Shown here: in pieces, positions 12,601 through 17,130 of the stretch
How the letters are laid out: every line of letters begins with the position of its first letter
Numbering within the stretch: the stretch's first letter is position 1
Assembly: GCA_028565635.1 (NCBI GenBank)
Contig: JAOXYB010021437.1
Coordinates: 1-17,226 of the forward strand
Length of the DNA stretch: 17,226 bases
Direction of reading: 5' to 3'
Origin: Phoronis ovalis
Lineage: Eukaryota > Phoronida > Phoronidae
The notes under the pieces: generated by a model
The model's input: the letters and a program-made list of their open reading frames with translations, nothing else
Databases searched by the model: none
Told to the model about the DNA's origin: nothing
Position numbers and translations under genes: made by a program

Positions 12601-15600
12601 CTTTTTCCCTGCTATAATAAGTTTGATAGCAGTAGCGACTGGAAGGCTGAATTTTAAAGTTGGAACATTTTAATTAAAAATTAAATTATTCACATGCAAG
12701 AACGCATGCACACCACACCACACACACGCACACACATACATGTACATACACACACAATATACATAATTAATTATGTATAATGTTCAGTTTTTAATAGGCC
12801 TATGAATTACATAGCCATGCATACTTATATCTATCCTGCATTTTTAGTTCCTAGTATAGTGTTACCAACGCAGGATAATGGTATAAATGAGGGAGATCAC
12901 GGCACAGGAGATGGTGCATGGAATGTGCCTGGCAGAAAAAATAATACTTTACATAATAAACAGTAAGTACCTCTCTGTATGAACACTCAATTGATATATA
13001 ATTCCCGGATAAAGAACAAATCTATGTACGGGTGCTGTTTAGACGAGTCAACTGTGAAGCAAAAGCGTGTTGAGGAATTTGTGTTTATAAGATGTAATTA
13101 ACTGTCCATCAACTGAAATAGGGGATATACTATTGCAAGTAAAGACAATTCCTTTTTCAAAGGAATTCACAGTGCCATGAGTAGCTTTGATTATGAGCTT
13201 ACATTTTATTTTGCATATTTTTATGAGCAAAAGTAAAATTGTCTTGTAGAACAATCAACTAATGTTTGTATGTGGAAATTTCATGTTTGCACTTCTTCTT
13301 GTATCTGCAAACGAATTAAAAATGTGTGTTAAAATCAAGTGAAGTTGTTTACAGTCATTGTCAGTTGATTACTTCAGAGCATGGAATCACCAGCCATGCT
13401 ATTTTTGTTCTTTGCAAATAAATTCATTTTTTGATACATCGATTTTAAGGGTGTGACCAATTGTAACAGCAATTTGCAAAAAATACCTTGTATGTGCCAA
13501 TATTTCTGAGTTAATTTGTTTAAATGTTTATTTTATAAATTTGCTTTTCAGGTGCTCAGAAACTGACATGAAATCAGGGAAATGTAAAAATACTCAAGGT
13601 ATTGTCTGTTTATATTAAACTGTAGCTCCCATCTAAGAAATTTTGGGTTTAACAAAAGAGTACCTTTTATCACACATAGTACAGATAGAAAATGATTTCC
13701 GACTTCGGTGTAGCTGATTTATTAAGCTAATCTTTGCACTTTAACTTTAAAAGACTATGCACATGCACACCGTCATGATACCCACTTGAAACCAAGTGAT
13801 CCCAACACACGAAGAACTGTATCACTGGGATTGTTTGGGTTCATGCAACAACCATGCAGTGGTTCCACCAAGTGTGTTTTGCATGCAAATAGTTTTTTGT
13901 ACTCTTGTTTTGAATCAAATATCCACAAGAGCATGGCTTTCAGAGGGTGCCAAAAAATTTATCGCTTGGACCAAATTTAATTATGAGAGACTTTTAGAAT
14001 ACTGATTTCTCCGGTAGATGTCCCATGCCGCCAGGCATTGTGAGCATTCAGTAACACACATCACTACAAATTGCTATAGTAAGTTATTAAAATGTCACGT
14101 GCCCTCATACATTTTGTAAAATCCTGGTTATGTCTGCTACCTCCTATTGTTATGGTTGCTTCAAGTCTCTCTTTGCTCCCTCTGGATTAAGTACTGTAAC
14201 AACCTCAGACATTGTGCCACTCCAACTCAGTTATGCATATGTAGGTATATTTTTGAAGGACATTGATAGAGGAACAGTTCCTGATATTATAGTACGTTGT
14301 AACGTTTACTGAAATGAGAATCCAATTATACATTTCTGATAAAAATATTTTATCACAAATTTATCATATACTATTTCCCTCCAGCAACCTCATTGTCAGT
14401 TGTACTTTTCTGATTGAAGATTGGAATAAAATCTGACCCCTAATAGCAGATGTTGGCCCAAGTCTATGATATGCCATTATATACTATTCACTTTCAATGA
14501 GTGATCATAGACTAAAGGTACACATGCGCTCACAATATTTGGTTGTGATCTTGTTTAATGATTGCTTGAGCCTTTCAGTCTACACAGTTATCTTGATGTT
14601 TATTTTCTTATATATTTTTTTTGTTTTGCAGCACAAAATGATCATGGTGCATATATTGCATTAGGAGTGATCATGGCAATAATTCTGATAGGAATATTAA
14701 TAGTATTTATAGTATTCAAAAGGTAAATTTTACATCTCATTTTGTCTAGCACTACAATTTTTTGTATTATTTTCTTATGGATACTTATATTGTTTGTCCC
14801 AAATAGTTAAATTTAGTCAACGAAAGAAAAGAAATGTTGATGTCTGTGCCATGTGGTGGAAGACATTGCATCAAAAGTTCTTCATCCGTGTTAGTGATTT
14901 CTACTGGAGAAGGAAATTTGAGTTTTATAAGCCATTCTGTATTTTTAAGTACAAATATGGATTGCTTTTTGGATGCAATTTTAATTTTTCTGTACACACA
15001 ATATCTAAGGGAGAATATAATGTTTTAATTGCAATTGTAATATTAAAAATTAAAACAACTGCTATAAAATTCACTCACTGTTTATACTGTTACAGGCAGA
15101 AACGGAAACAACGTAGAGCAGTAGAGATGTCCCTTACATACGCTAATCCTAATTATCACAAAACAAGTAGTGAATCAGTTAGAACTGAAAGAAGGCATCA
15201 TTCGCCATGGAGATTATTTACTTATAATAAAAATGAGGTTTGTAAAAAACAATCTGTTACAGCAATAAGTAATAAAAAATGTCTCATTTCATCCCACTTG
15301 CGAACTTTCTCTGTATAACTTCCTCTTCTTTTAAACAGATTTTTATTCAAATTCCATAATAAATCTTGTCGTGCAGTTTTATAACTCGGGTATTTGAAGT
15401 ATACAAGTTTTCAGCTATATTTGTAATGCATAATGAGTGATTTAGTGCGAGTAGGAAATGTTCTCTAGAAATGCAAGCGAGAAACAATATTTCAGGTTGT
15501 GCTAAATAGTAACTTGATTGACAATGCTTATTTGCTGTAATTAGCACACCTTTTTCAAGATGTTTTGCTGCAGTGACTAGTAACAACATTATGAGGAGTG

Positions 15601-16082
15601 CATTGATAATTCAACTGGTGGTGGTGTACTGTGTAGAATGTTCATGGTGGTGTGTAGAATGTTCAAATTTTCTGTTTTAACCCAGCAACACCTACTGGTG
15701 TTTGATACAGTTTTTGAAAATCGACTGTGCAATAAAAGAGGTATGAAATATCAGTGCCAAATGGTTCAAATTAAGAATTTCAGTTTAATTAATTATTCTT
15801 TATTTGTGTTCGACGTGTACATGTTGTAGTACTTCAATTTTCTTCCAGGAACGTGTCTCTATGCTTGAAGCATCAGCCACACCGTCTCCCACAGAGGATA
15901 AATTAACTGATGAAGAAGCTGCCGCTTTAATTAAAAAACAGGAATGTGATGCGTGTGACAGTTCATGTCCACCAACACCACCAATGAGACATGACAGTAA
16001 ACATTTATTTTTAACGGAACAGACAGACAATTCAAAAAATGAAAATACAGAAGTTGTGAGGAGTCAGGAGAACAAAAACTAA
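407..16082 (+). CDS. LRP4: LRP4-like receptor, 3' 26 exons (5' end outside window)
   Basis: Single-pass type I receptor of the LDL-receptor family. Joined exons are 407-637, 770-926, 1377-1594, 1908-2084, 2755-2880, 3235-3443, 3988-4175, 4538-4739, 4986-5175, 6055-6186, 6524-6661, 7207-7311, 7660-7813, 8033-8195, 8820-9042, 9511-9636, 10131-10308, 10537-10649, 10910-11110, 11437-11585, 12267-12534, 12848-12962, 13552-13598, 14632-14722, 15096-15237 and 15849-16082. Domain order is four propeller-EGF units (residues 1-303, 304-610, 611-913, 914-1216), stalk (1217-1276), transmembrane helix (about 1277-1298) and tail (1299-1424). Family knowledge: LRP4 binds agrin and works with MuSK at vertebrate neuromuscular synapses, and it modulates Wnt/BMP signalling through sclerostin and Wise. 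The length from propeller 1 to the stop (1424) is close to the same part of human LRP4 (1905 residues in all). LRP5/6 is excluded because no LDL-A repeats follow propeller 4 and the tail has no PPPSP motifs. LRP4 identity is strongly supported; the function in this organism is inferred. Confidence 0.93.
770..926 (+). CDS. LRP4: Exon 2: propeller 1, GLAVDW blade
   Basis: Residues 78-128 plus split glycines at both ends. It carries [20 protein letters not shown] and [10 protein letters not shown], the canonical second-blade block, and ends in the KPRAI...HPAKG block that precedes the next YWTD strand. The SC in RAISCHP is a cysteine where vertebrate LRP4 has a non-cysteine residue. The donor is AAAGG/GTATGG (phase 2). 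The next intron (927-1376, 450 bp) is AT-rich with no feature seen; the open frame that runs past the donor to 1080 is read-through. Confidence 0.92.
1377..1594 (+). CDS. LRP4: Exon 3: propeller 1, middle blades
   Basis: Residues 129-202. It contains [20 protein letters not shown], the [10 protein letters not shown] block (WPNG is a hallmark of LRP propellers) and [18 protein letters not shown]. The start is fixed by TTGCAG/ATTA: with the upstream GG it gives a glycine codon and joins HPAKG to LIFWTDW. The end is CAAG/GTACTA (phase 1). The following intron (1595-1907, 313 bp) shows nothing recognisable. Confidence 0.92.
1908..2084 (+). CDS. LRP4: Exon 4: propeller 1, last blade
   Basis: Residues 203-260. 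It includes [19 protein letters not shown], the [13 protein letters not shown] strand and the closing [14 protein letters not shown]. The last block is almost invariant in LRP4 and leads straight into the EGF-like exon. It is a phase 1-1 exon of 177 bp. The next intron (2085-2754, 670 bp) is AT-rich and I see no gene, repeat or RNA in it. Confidence 0.92.
2755..2880 (+). CDS. LRP4: Exon 5: EGF-like domain 1
   Basis: Residues 262-303. It has six cysteines in the LRP EGF pattern: [15 protein letters not shown], then NYTCTCPTG and a final RTC. The NYT sequon sits just before the fourth cysteine. It is a symmetric phase 1-1 exon of exactly 42 codons, the unit classically linked to exon shuffling. 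The acceptor is TTTGCAAG, an AAG rather than CAG site, so it may be weak. The next intron (2881-3234, 354 bp) shows nothing notable. Confidence 0.92.
3235..3443 (+). CDS. LRP4: Exon 6: propeller 2, first blades
   Basis: Residues 304-372. It begins [17 protein letters not shown], the propeller entry strand, then [19 protein letters not shown] and [12 protein letters not shown]. The RAxWDGTGQE block is characteristic of LRP4 propeller 2. It ends in phase 0 (GAG/GTGAAC), unlike the matching phase 1 boundary of propellers 1 and 3. The next intron (3444-3987, 544 bp) has no recognisable content. Confidence 0.92.
3988..4175 (+). CDS. LRP4: Exon 7: propeller 2, GLAVDW blade
   Basis: Residues 373-434. 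It starts [17 protein letters not shown] and continues with [19 protein letters not shown] and [11 protein letters not shown]. The YWTD motif here is YWTE, a conservative change. The acceptor is TTGTAAG (AAG type). A CAG 11 bases further in would shift frame and lose conserved residues, so I chose 3988. The next intron (4176-4537, 362 bp) is AT-rich and empty of features. Confidence 0.9.
4538..4739 (+). CDS. LRP4: Exon 8: propeller 2, middle blades
   Basis: Residues 435-502. It encodes [29 protein letters not shown] and [18 protein letters not shown], ending KDRT before a consensus donor (ACA/GTAAGT, phase 0). The upstream part of the open frame, back to 4419, is intron read-through and has no family resemblance. 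The next intron (4740-4985, 246 bp) has no feature. Confidence 0.92.
4986..5175 (+). CDS. LRP4: Exon 9: propeller 2, last blade
   Basis: Residues 503-565. It encodes [34 protein letters not shown] and the propeller-closing [15 protein letters not shown]. The acceptor is ATTACAG/ACTTTA and the donor AAAG/GTAGCT (phase 1). The next intron (5176-6054, 879 bp) contains the 56-bp tandem repeat listed separately. An antisense open frame there (5368-5610) has no recognised domain. Confidence 0.91.
5833..6004. repeat. 56-bp minisatellite, three copies
   Basis: Three head-to-tail copies (5833-5888, 5889-5944, 5945-6000) followed by four bases of a fourth. Copies 1 and 3 are identical and copy 2 differs by one base (T for C at its GATCTG site). 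Such low divergence against AT-rich intron background indicates recent duplication. It lies in the intron before EGF 2 and ends about 50 bases before that acceptor. It does not encode a continuous peptide in the gene's frame. Confidence 0.95.
6055..6186 (+). CDS. LRP4: Exon 10: EGF-like domain 2
   Basis: Residues 566-610. Six cysteines: [16 protein letters not shown], then NYSCACPTG and DGKTC. An NYS sequon sits next to the fourth cysteine, as in EGF 1. It is a symmetric phase 1-1 exon of 132 bp. The acceptor is TTTTTCAG/TATCC and the donor CCTG/GTATGT. The next intron (6187-6523, 337 bp) holds two tandem duplications listed below. Confidence 0.92.
6360..6401. repeat. 21-bp tandem duplication
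   Basis: Two adjacent 21-bp units (6360-6380 and 6381-6401), each starting TTGTTGGAATT and ending GCTTCAAG, differing by two adjacent bases. It lies in the intron between exons 10 and 11. Confidence 0.85.
6421..6500. repeat. 40-bp perfect tandem duplication near a splice acceptor
   Basis: Two identical 40-bp units (6421-6460 and 6461-6500), each starting TCTGTATAAAG and ending GGTATATA, plus five bases of a third. The array ends less than 20 bases from the exon 11 acceptor (CAG at 6521-6523), so it covers the likely branch-point zone. Confidence 0.95.
6524..6661 (+). CDS. LRP4: Exon 11: propeller 3, first strand block
   Basis: Residues 611-655 plus a split serine. It encodes [20 protein letters not shown], then [22 protein letters not shown], matching the start of LRP4 propeller 3. 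Phase 1-1, 138 bp; the donor is GACA/GTAAGG. The next intron (6662-7206, 545 bp) splits this blade just before its YWTD strand and shows no other feature. Confidence 0.9.
7207..7311 (+). CDS. LRP4: Exon 12: propeller 3, first YWTD strand
   Basis: Residues 657-690. It encodes [20 protein letters not shown] and [15 protein letters not shown]. The acceptor is CTTGTAG/GTAAAC and the donor GATG/GTAAGG. At 105 bp (phase 1-1) it is too short to stand out as an open frame, but the frame joins both neighbours and the sequence fits LRP4. The next intron (7312-7659, 348 bp) has nothing notable. Confidence 0.9.
7660..7813 (+). CDS. LRP4: Exon 13: propeller 3, second blade
   Basis: Residues 692-741 with split glycines at both ends. 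It encodes [37 protein letters not shown] and [14 protein letters not shown]. The acceptor is TTTTACAG and the donor TGG/GTAAGT (phase 2), the same position as the exon 2 and exon 7 ends. The next intron (7814-8032) has only a small 7-bp inverted repeat (7973-8002). Confidence 0.92.
8033..8195 (+). CDS. LRP4: Exon 14: propeller 3, middle blades
   Basis: Residues 742-796. It encodes [40 protein letters not shown] and ends AKME (phase 0, GAG/GTACAT). The acceptor TTTTTCTAG/ATAC supplies the A that completes the glycine codon. The next intron (8196-8819, 624 bp) has no recognisable feature. Confidence 0.91.
8820..9042 (+). CDS. LRP4: Exon 15: propeller 3, last blades
   Basis: Residues 797-870. 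It starts [13 protein letters not shown] after a long T-tract acceptor (TTTTTTTAG), then [32 protein letters not shown] and [12 protein letters not shown]. The cysteine in KIECSD is at a position that is not cysteine in vertebrate LRP4 as I recall it. The donor is GAAG/GTAAAA (phase 1). The next intron (9043-9510, 468 bp) has no feature. Confidence 0.92.
9511..9636 (+). CDS. LRP4: Exon 16: EGF-like domain 3
   Basis: Residues 871-913. Six cysteines: [24 protein letters not shown] and DGDGKTC-like ending (EGDGKTC). It is a symmetric phase 1-1 exon of 126 bp, the same size as EGF 1. The acceptor is TTTATTTAG/GAGTC and the donor ACAA/GTAAGT. The next intron (9637-10130, 494 bp) is AT-rich; open frames on both strands there are low-complexity and not convincing. 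Confidence 0.92.
10131..10308 (+). CDS. LRP4: Exon 17: propeller 4, first blade
   Basis: Residues 914-971. It encodes [40 protein letters not shown] and [11 protein letters not shown] replaces YWTD in this blade, as in vertebrate LRP4 propeller 4. It ends inside an arginine codon (phase 2, ATTAG/GTATGT), an intron position absent from the other three propellers. The open frame past the donor to 10393 is read-through. Confidence 0.91.
10537..10649 (+). CDS. LRP4: Exon 18: propeller 4, short blade exon
   Basis: Residues 973-1009. It encodes [37 protein letters not shown]. It is 113 bp, phase 2 to 1, with TTTTGTAG acceptor and AAAG/GTAGGT donor. It has an NGS sequon. The assignment rests on frame continuity with exons 17 and 19 and on the GIALDW...YWTD block. 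Introns on both sides (228 and 260 bp) show nothing. Confidence 0.9.
10910..11110 (+). CDS. LRP4: Exon 19: propeller 4, fused middle exon
   Basis: Residues 1011-1076. It encodes [33 protein letters not shown] and [20 protein letters not shown]. The cysteine in GECRK is also present in vertebrate LRP4 propeller 4. In propellers 1-3 a phase 2 intron splits the glycine before the FWTDWG strand; here it is absent and the two blocks share one exon. The donor is ATTG/GTGAGA (phase 1). The next intron (11111-11436) contains a G-rich run. Confidence 0.92.
11231..11263. repeat. (TG)n microsatellite leading into a G-rich run
   Basis: A short TG run is followed by ten consecutive Gs (11240-11249), T, five Gs and TGTGGG. 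This is the only long G tract in an otherwise AT-rich window. It could form a G-quadruplex in DNA or pre-mRNA, which is an inference. Confidence 0.85.
11437..11585 (+). CDS. LRP4: Exon 20: propeller 4, WPNG blade
   Basis: Residues 1077-1126. It encodes [37 protein letters not shown] and ASHPFGITV. The acceptor CTATAG/GGTGG gives a glycine with the upstream G, joining DTDI-G-WPNG. Two donors stand three bases apart (GTA/GTAAGT at 11583 and 11586); I chose the consensus GTAAGT. The other would drop one valine. Confidence 0.91.
11857..12183. mobile_element. Foldback / MITE-like element in intron (candidate)
   Basis: Long imperfect inverted repeat of about 105 bp per arm around a loop of roughly 120 bp (11959-12079). 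The outer 21 bases (11857-11877 and 12163-12183) pair with two mismatches. The inner block 11908-11941 pairs with 12099-12131 with three mismatches and one single-base indel. Between these, similarity is weaker. Both ends carry TA just outside an AAAATCAT terminus, compatible with a TA target-site duplication of Tc1/mariner-type elements. There is no transposase; it would be non-autonomous. It lies between exons 20 and 21. Confidence 0.6.
12267..12534 (+). CDS. LRP4: Exon 21: propeller 4 last blade and EGF-like 4
   Basis: Residues 1127-1215, the largest exon in the window (268 bp). It encodes [37 protein letters not shown], then the fourth EGF-like domain: [35 protein letters not shown]. The phase 1 intron that separates propeller and EGF in modules 1-3 is absent. 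An extra cysteine (tgt at 12402-12404, residue 1172) lies seven residues before the first EGF cysteine. The next intron (12535-12847) contains a CA repeat. Confidence 0.93.
12709..12756. repeat. CA-rich microsatellite
   Basis: Imperfect CA repeat interrupted by CACCA, GCA and ACATACATGTACATA segments, in the intron between exons 21 and 22. Confidence 0.9.
12848..12962 (+). CDS. LRP4: Exon 22: extracellular stalk
   Basis: Residues 1217-1253 of a linker rich in Gly, Asn and Asp ([19 protein letters not shown], then [11 protein letters not shown]). It has no domain and little similarity to other LRPs, as expected for this variable stalk. Support is frame continuity (phase 1 in, phase 2 out) and clean splice sites (TTTTTAG, ACA/GTAAGT). 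The stalk is shorter than in vertebrates. The next intron (12963-13551, 589 bp) holds no recognisable feature. Confidence 0.8.
13552..13598 (+). CDS. LRP4: Exon 23: 47-bp microexon, juxtamembrane Cys pair
   Basis: Residues 1254-1269, encoding [16 protein letters not shown]. The CSxxDxxxGxC arrangement matches the conserved segment just outside the membrane in vertebrate LRP4 and probably forms a small disulfide loop (inference). Acceptor is TTGCTTTTCAG and donor CAAG/GTATTG. Being 47 bp with unequal phases (2 to 1), skipping it would shift frame into the transmembrane exon. The short length makes the call rest on frame and family match. Confidence 0.87.
13599..14631. other. Largest intron (1033 bp), no gene seen
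   Basis: Intron between the Cys-pair microexon and the transmembrane exon. Three + strand open frames of 60-69 codons (13786-13980, 13796-14005, 14130-14312) have no recognised domain, no splice-compatible link to the gene and ordinary composition, so I treat them as noise. A perfect 10-bp inverted repeat (14461-14470 with 14504-14513) is within chance expectation. Confidence 0.75.
14632..14722 (+). CDS. LRP4: Exon 24: transmembrane helix
   Basis: Residues 1270-1299. After AQNDHGA comes a hydrophobic stretch from Y1277 to F1298 ([18 protein letters not shown] continuing FIVF), long enough for one membrane crossing, followed by KR and a basic run in the next exon (QKRKQRR), the positive-inside stop-transfer signal. 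The acceptor is TTTTTGTTTTGCAG and the donor AAAAG/GTAAAT (phase 2). The next intron (14723-15095, 373 bp) is open in one frame by chance. Confidence 0.93.
15096..15237 (+). CDS. LRP4: Exon 25: cytoplasmic tail with NPxY motif
   Basis: Residues 1300-1347. It starts with the basic juxtamembrane run QKRKQRR, then [14 protein letters not shown], whose YxNPxY (NPNY at 15145-15156) is the clathrin-adaptor and PTB-domain binding motif of LDL-receptor family tails. The block resembles the LRP4 tail rather than LRP5/6, which lacks it. It ends TYNKNE in phase 0 (GAG/GTTTGT, a somewhat weak donor). Reading through the donor adds 26 codons to a TAA at 15316-15318, a possible alternative end. Confidence 0.92.
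15238..15363 (+). other. LRP4: Possible alternative last-exon extension with poly(A) signal
   Basis: If exon 25's donor is not used, the frame continues from VCKKQSV to ...HLRTFSV and stops at 15316-15318. An AATAAA lies 40 bases later (15358-15363), followed by GT-rich sequence. This is the layout of an intronic polyadenylation isoform. The isoform would keep the NPNY motif, lose the dileucine block, and end in F-S-V, which fits a class II PDZ ligand. There is no transcript evidence here. Confidence 0.35.
15631..15665. repeat. 14-bp direct repeat in last intron
   Basis: GTGTAGAATGTTCA occurs at 15631-15644 and again at 15652-15665 with a GGTGGT-rich spacer. A small local duplication with no evident role. 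Confidence 0.8.
15849..16082 (+). CDS. LRP4: Exon 26: distal cytoplasmic tail and stop
   Basis: Residues 1348-1424, then TAA at 16080-16082. It encodes [18 protein letters not shown], then [32 protein letters not shown], and ends [17 protein letters not shown] (15909-15932) fits the [DE]xxxL[LI] dileucine sorting signal, and the same position in the human LRP4 tail has an acidic-LL motif. Human LRP4 ends in a PDZ ligand (ESQV); this protein does not. The tail (about 125 residues) is shorter than in human. The acceptor is TTTTCTTCCAG. Confidence 0.92.
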   Translation, partial: ERVSMLEASATPSPTEDKLTDEEAAALIKKQECDACDSSCPPTPPMRHDSKHLFLTEQTDNSKNENTEVVRSQENKN

Positions 16083-16655
16083 GATTTGTATATGTACATA
16101 AAAGAAATACAGAATCAAGATATAAACTGACATGTACAAAGGTGACTTGGATTGTCAATGTACTGTTACCCTTCGCAAATGTTGTATTCACTAGTGAATA
16201 TCTAGGTACACTTCTAAGGATTTGCAGTAGAGGATCAGTGTTGGAGATTTTCGACAGGTCCCAAATTTCTACATAATACTTATCTGGTGAACCAATAATT
16301 ATTGAGTGCCCATGTTAGGAATCCATCAGTATCATAACTGAGGTATTTCTTGCTTAGTTCTGCATTGTTGGTGTGTACATCAGATAGCTGAATGAATTTT
16401 TTTAATATGTATCATTTGTTAAAGTCTTAATAGATTTTAAGCAGTTAAGATTTTAGAAAATCAGTTTTAGGTATTACAAATTTTGGTACTTAATATACAT
16501 GACATTGCATTTATAATATTTGAATGATATTTATTTATATTAATGTATATATTAAGACAGGTGCTTATAATTTTTATATTAGATGCTTTTGATATATATA
16601 GCTCTGTTTATAAACACTGTTAATTTTTTAAGAATAAAATGACTGTTGTAATATG
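16083..16655 (+). other. LRP4: 3' untranslated region (end estimated)
   Basis: AT-rich sequence from the stop codon to an inferred cleavage site about 15-20 bases after the AATAAA at 16633. It contains two exact Pumilio-type sites TGTANATA (16093-16100 and 16544-16551) and an ATTTATTTA AU-rich element (16529-16537). In such AT-rich DNA these short motifs are expected at some frequency, so regulation is only suggested. Confidence 0.7.
16633..16638 (+). terminator. LRP4: Poly(A) signal AATAAA
   Basis: Canonical hexamer about 550 bases after the stop, followed at about 16645-16680 by T/GT-rich sequence (TGTTGTAATATGTT, TGTCTTCATGTTT) that could serve as downstream element. It is the only AATAAA on the + strand between the stop codon and the window end that I found. 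Confidence 0.8.
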
Positions 16656-16990
16656 TTATTTCCCAGTGTCTTCATGTTTAACCAAGCTCAGACTATTCAG
16701 CATTAACTCACATCACCATGTAGTTTTTGGTGTGGTCGTCAGGCTTCTTTTGAGTGTTTTAAACAATATCCTAGCTCGTGTATAAATCACGCTATGCGTT
16801 TTACGATTTTCATTATCTGTGATCATTGTTGAATATCGCAGAATATATATCTGCTTCATTCTCTTCAAAGGAAACTTCTGTATCGTCAACATTTACCGAT
16901 GCTGGACCATTCCACAGCATAATCACATTTAGTAGCTACGGTCACATGACTTAATAGAAGACACAGAATGTTGTAAATAACATAAGAGCC
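16656..16990. other. Intergenic sequence, no feature seen
   Basis: After the inferred transcript end I see no open frame with family resemblance on either strand, no RNA gene and no strong repeat until the 20-bp array begins at 16991. Confidence 0.65.
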
Positions 16991-17130
16991 TATATTTATT
17001 CCGGTGTATTCTTATTTATTCCGGTGCATTCTTATTTATTCCACTGTATTCTTATTTATTCTGCTGTATTCTTATTTATTCCGCTGTAATGAATTATTCC
17101 GGTTGCATTTCATTATATTTATTCCGCTGT
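16991..17130. repeat. 20-bp tandem array downstream of LRP4
   Basis: Five 20-bp units in register (16991-17090), each reading roughly TTATTTATTCCGGTGTATTC with one to three changes, then degenerate units to 17130 (AATTATTCCGG and ATATTTATTCCGCTG). Every unit carries TTTATT, so the minus strand shows an AATAAA in each good copy. The remaining sequence to 17226 is AT-rich with nothing recognisable. Confidence 0.92.

Noticed and set aside
13786-14312. Overlapping + strand open frames in the largest intron, considered as cassette exons or a nested gene
   Set aside because: No similarity to LRP4, no flanking splice sites that keep frame, and the stalk, cysteine pair and membrane helix join cleanly without them.
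14461-14513. Perfect 10-bp inverted repeat AGTCTATGAT / ATCATAGACT
   Set aside because: About one such pair within 50 bases is expected by chance in 17 kb, and the loop is long and unstructured.
14794-15095. Upstream part of the long open frame that runs into exon 25
   Set aside because: A clear TGTTACAG acceptor at 15095 and the match of the joined protein place this part in the intron; it would put an odd insertion straight after the membrane helix.
407-16082. LRP5/6 (arrow) identity, suggested by four propeller-EGF units in a row
   Set aside because: LRP5/6 has three LDL-A repeats between EGF 4 and the membrane and several PPPSPxS motifs in the tail. Here there is only a short stalk with a cysteine pair and an NPxY tail, as in LRP4.
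407-16082. LRP1, LRP2 or VLDLR/LDLR fragment
   Set aside because: The regular run of four propeller-EGF units without LDL-A clusters between them, and the LRP4-like stalk and tail, do not fit these receptors.
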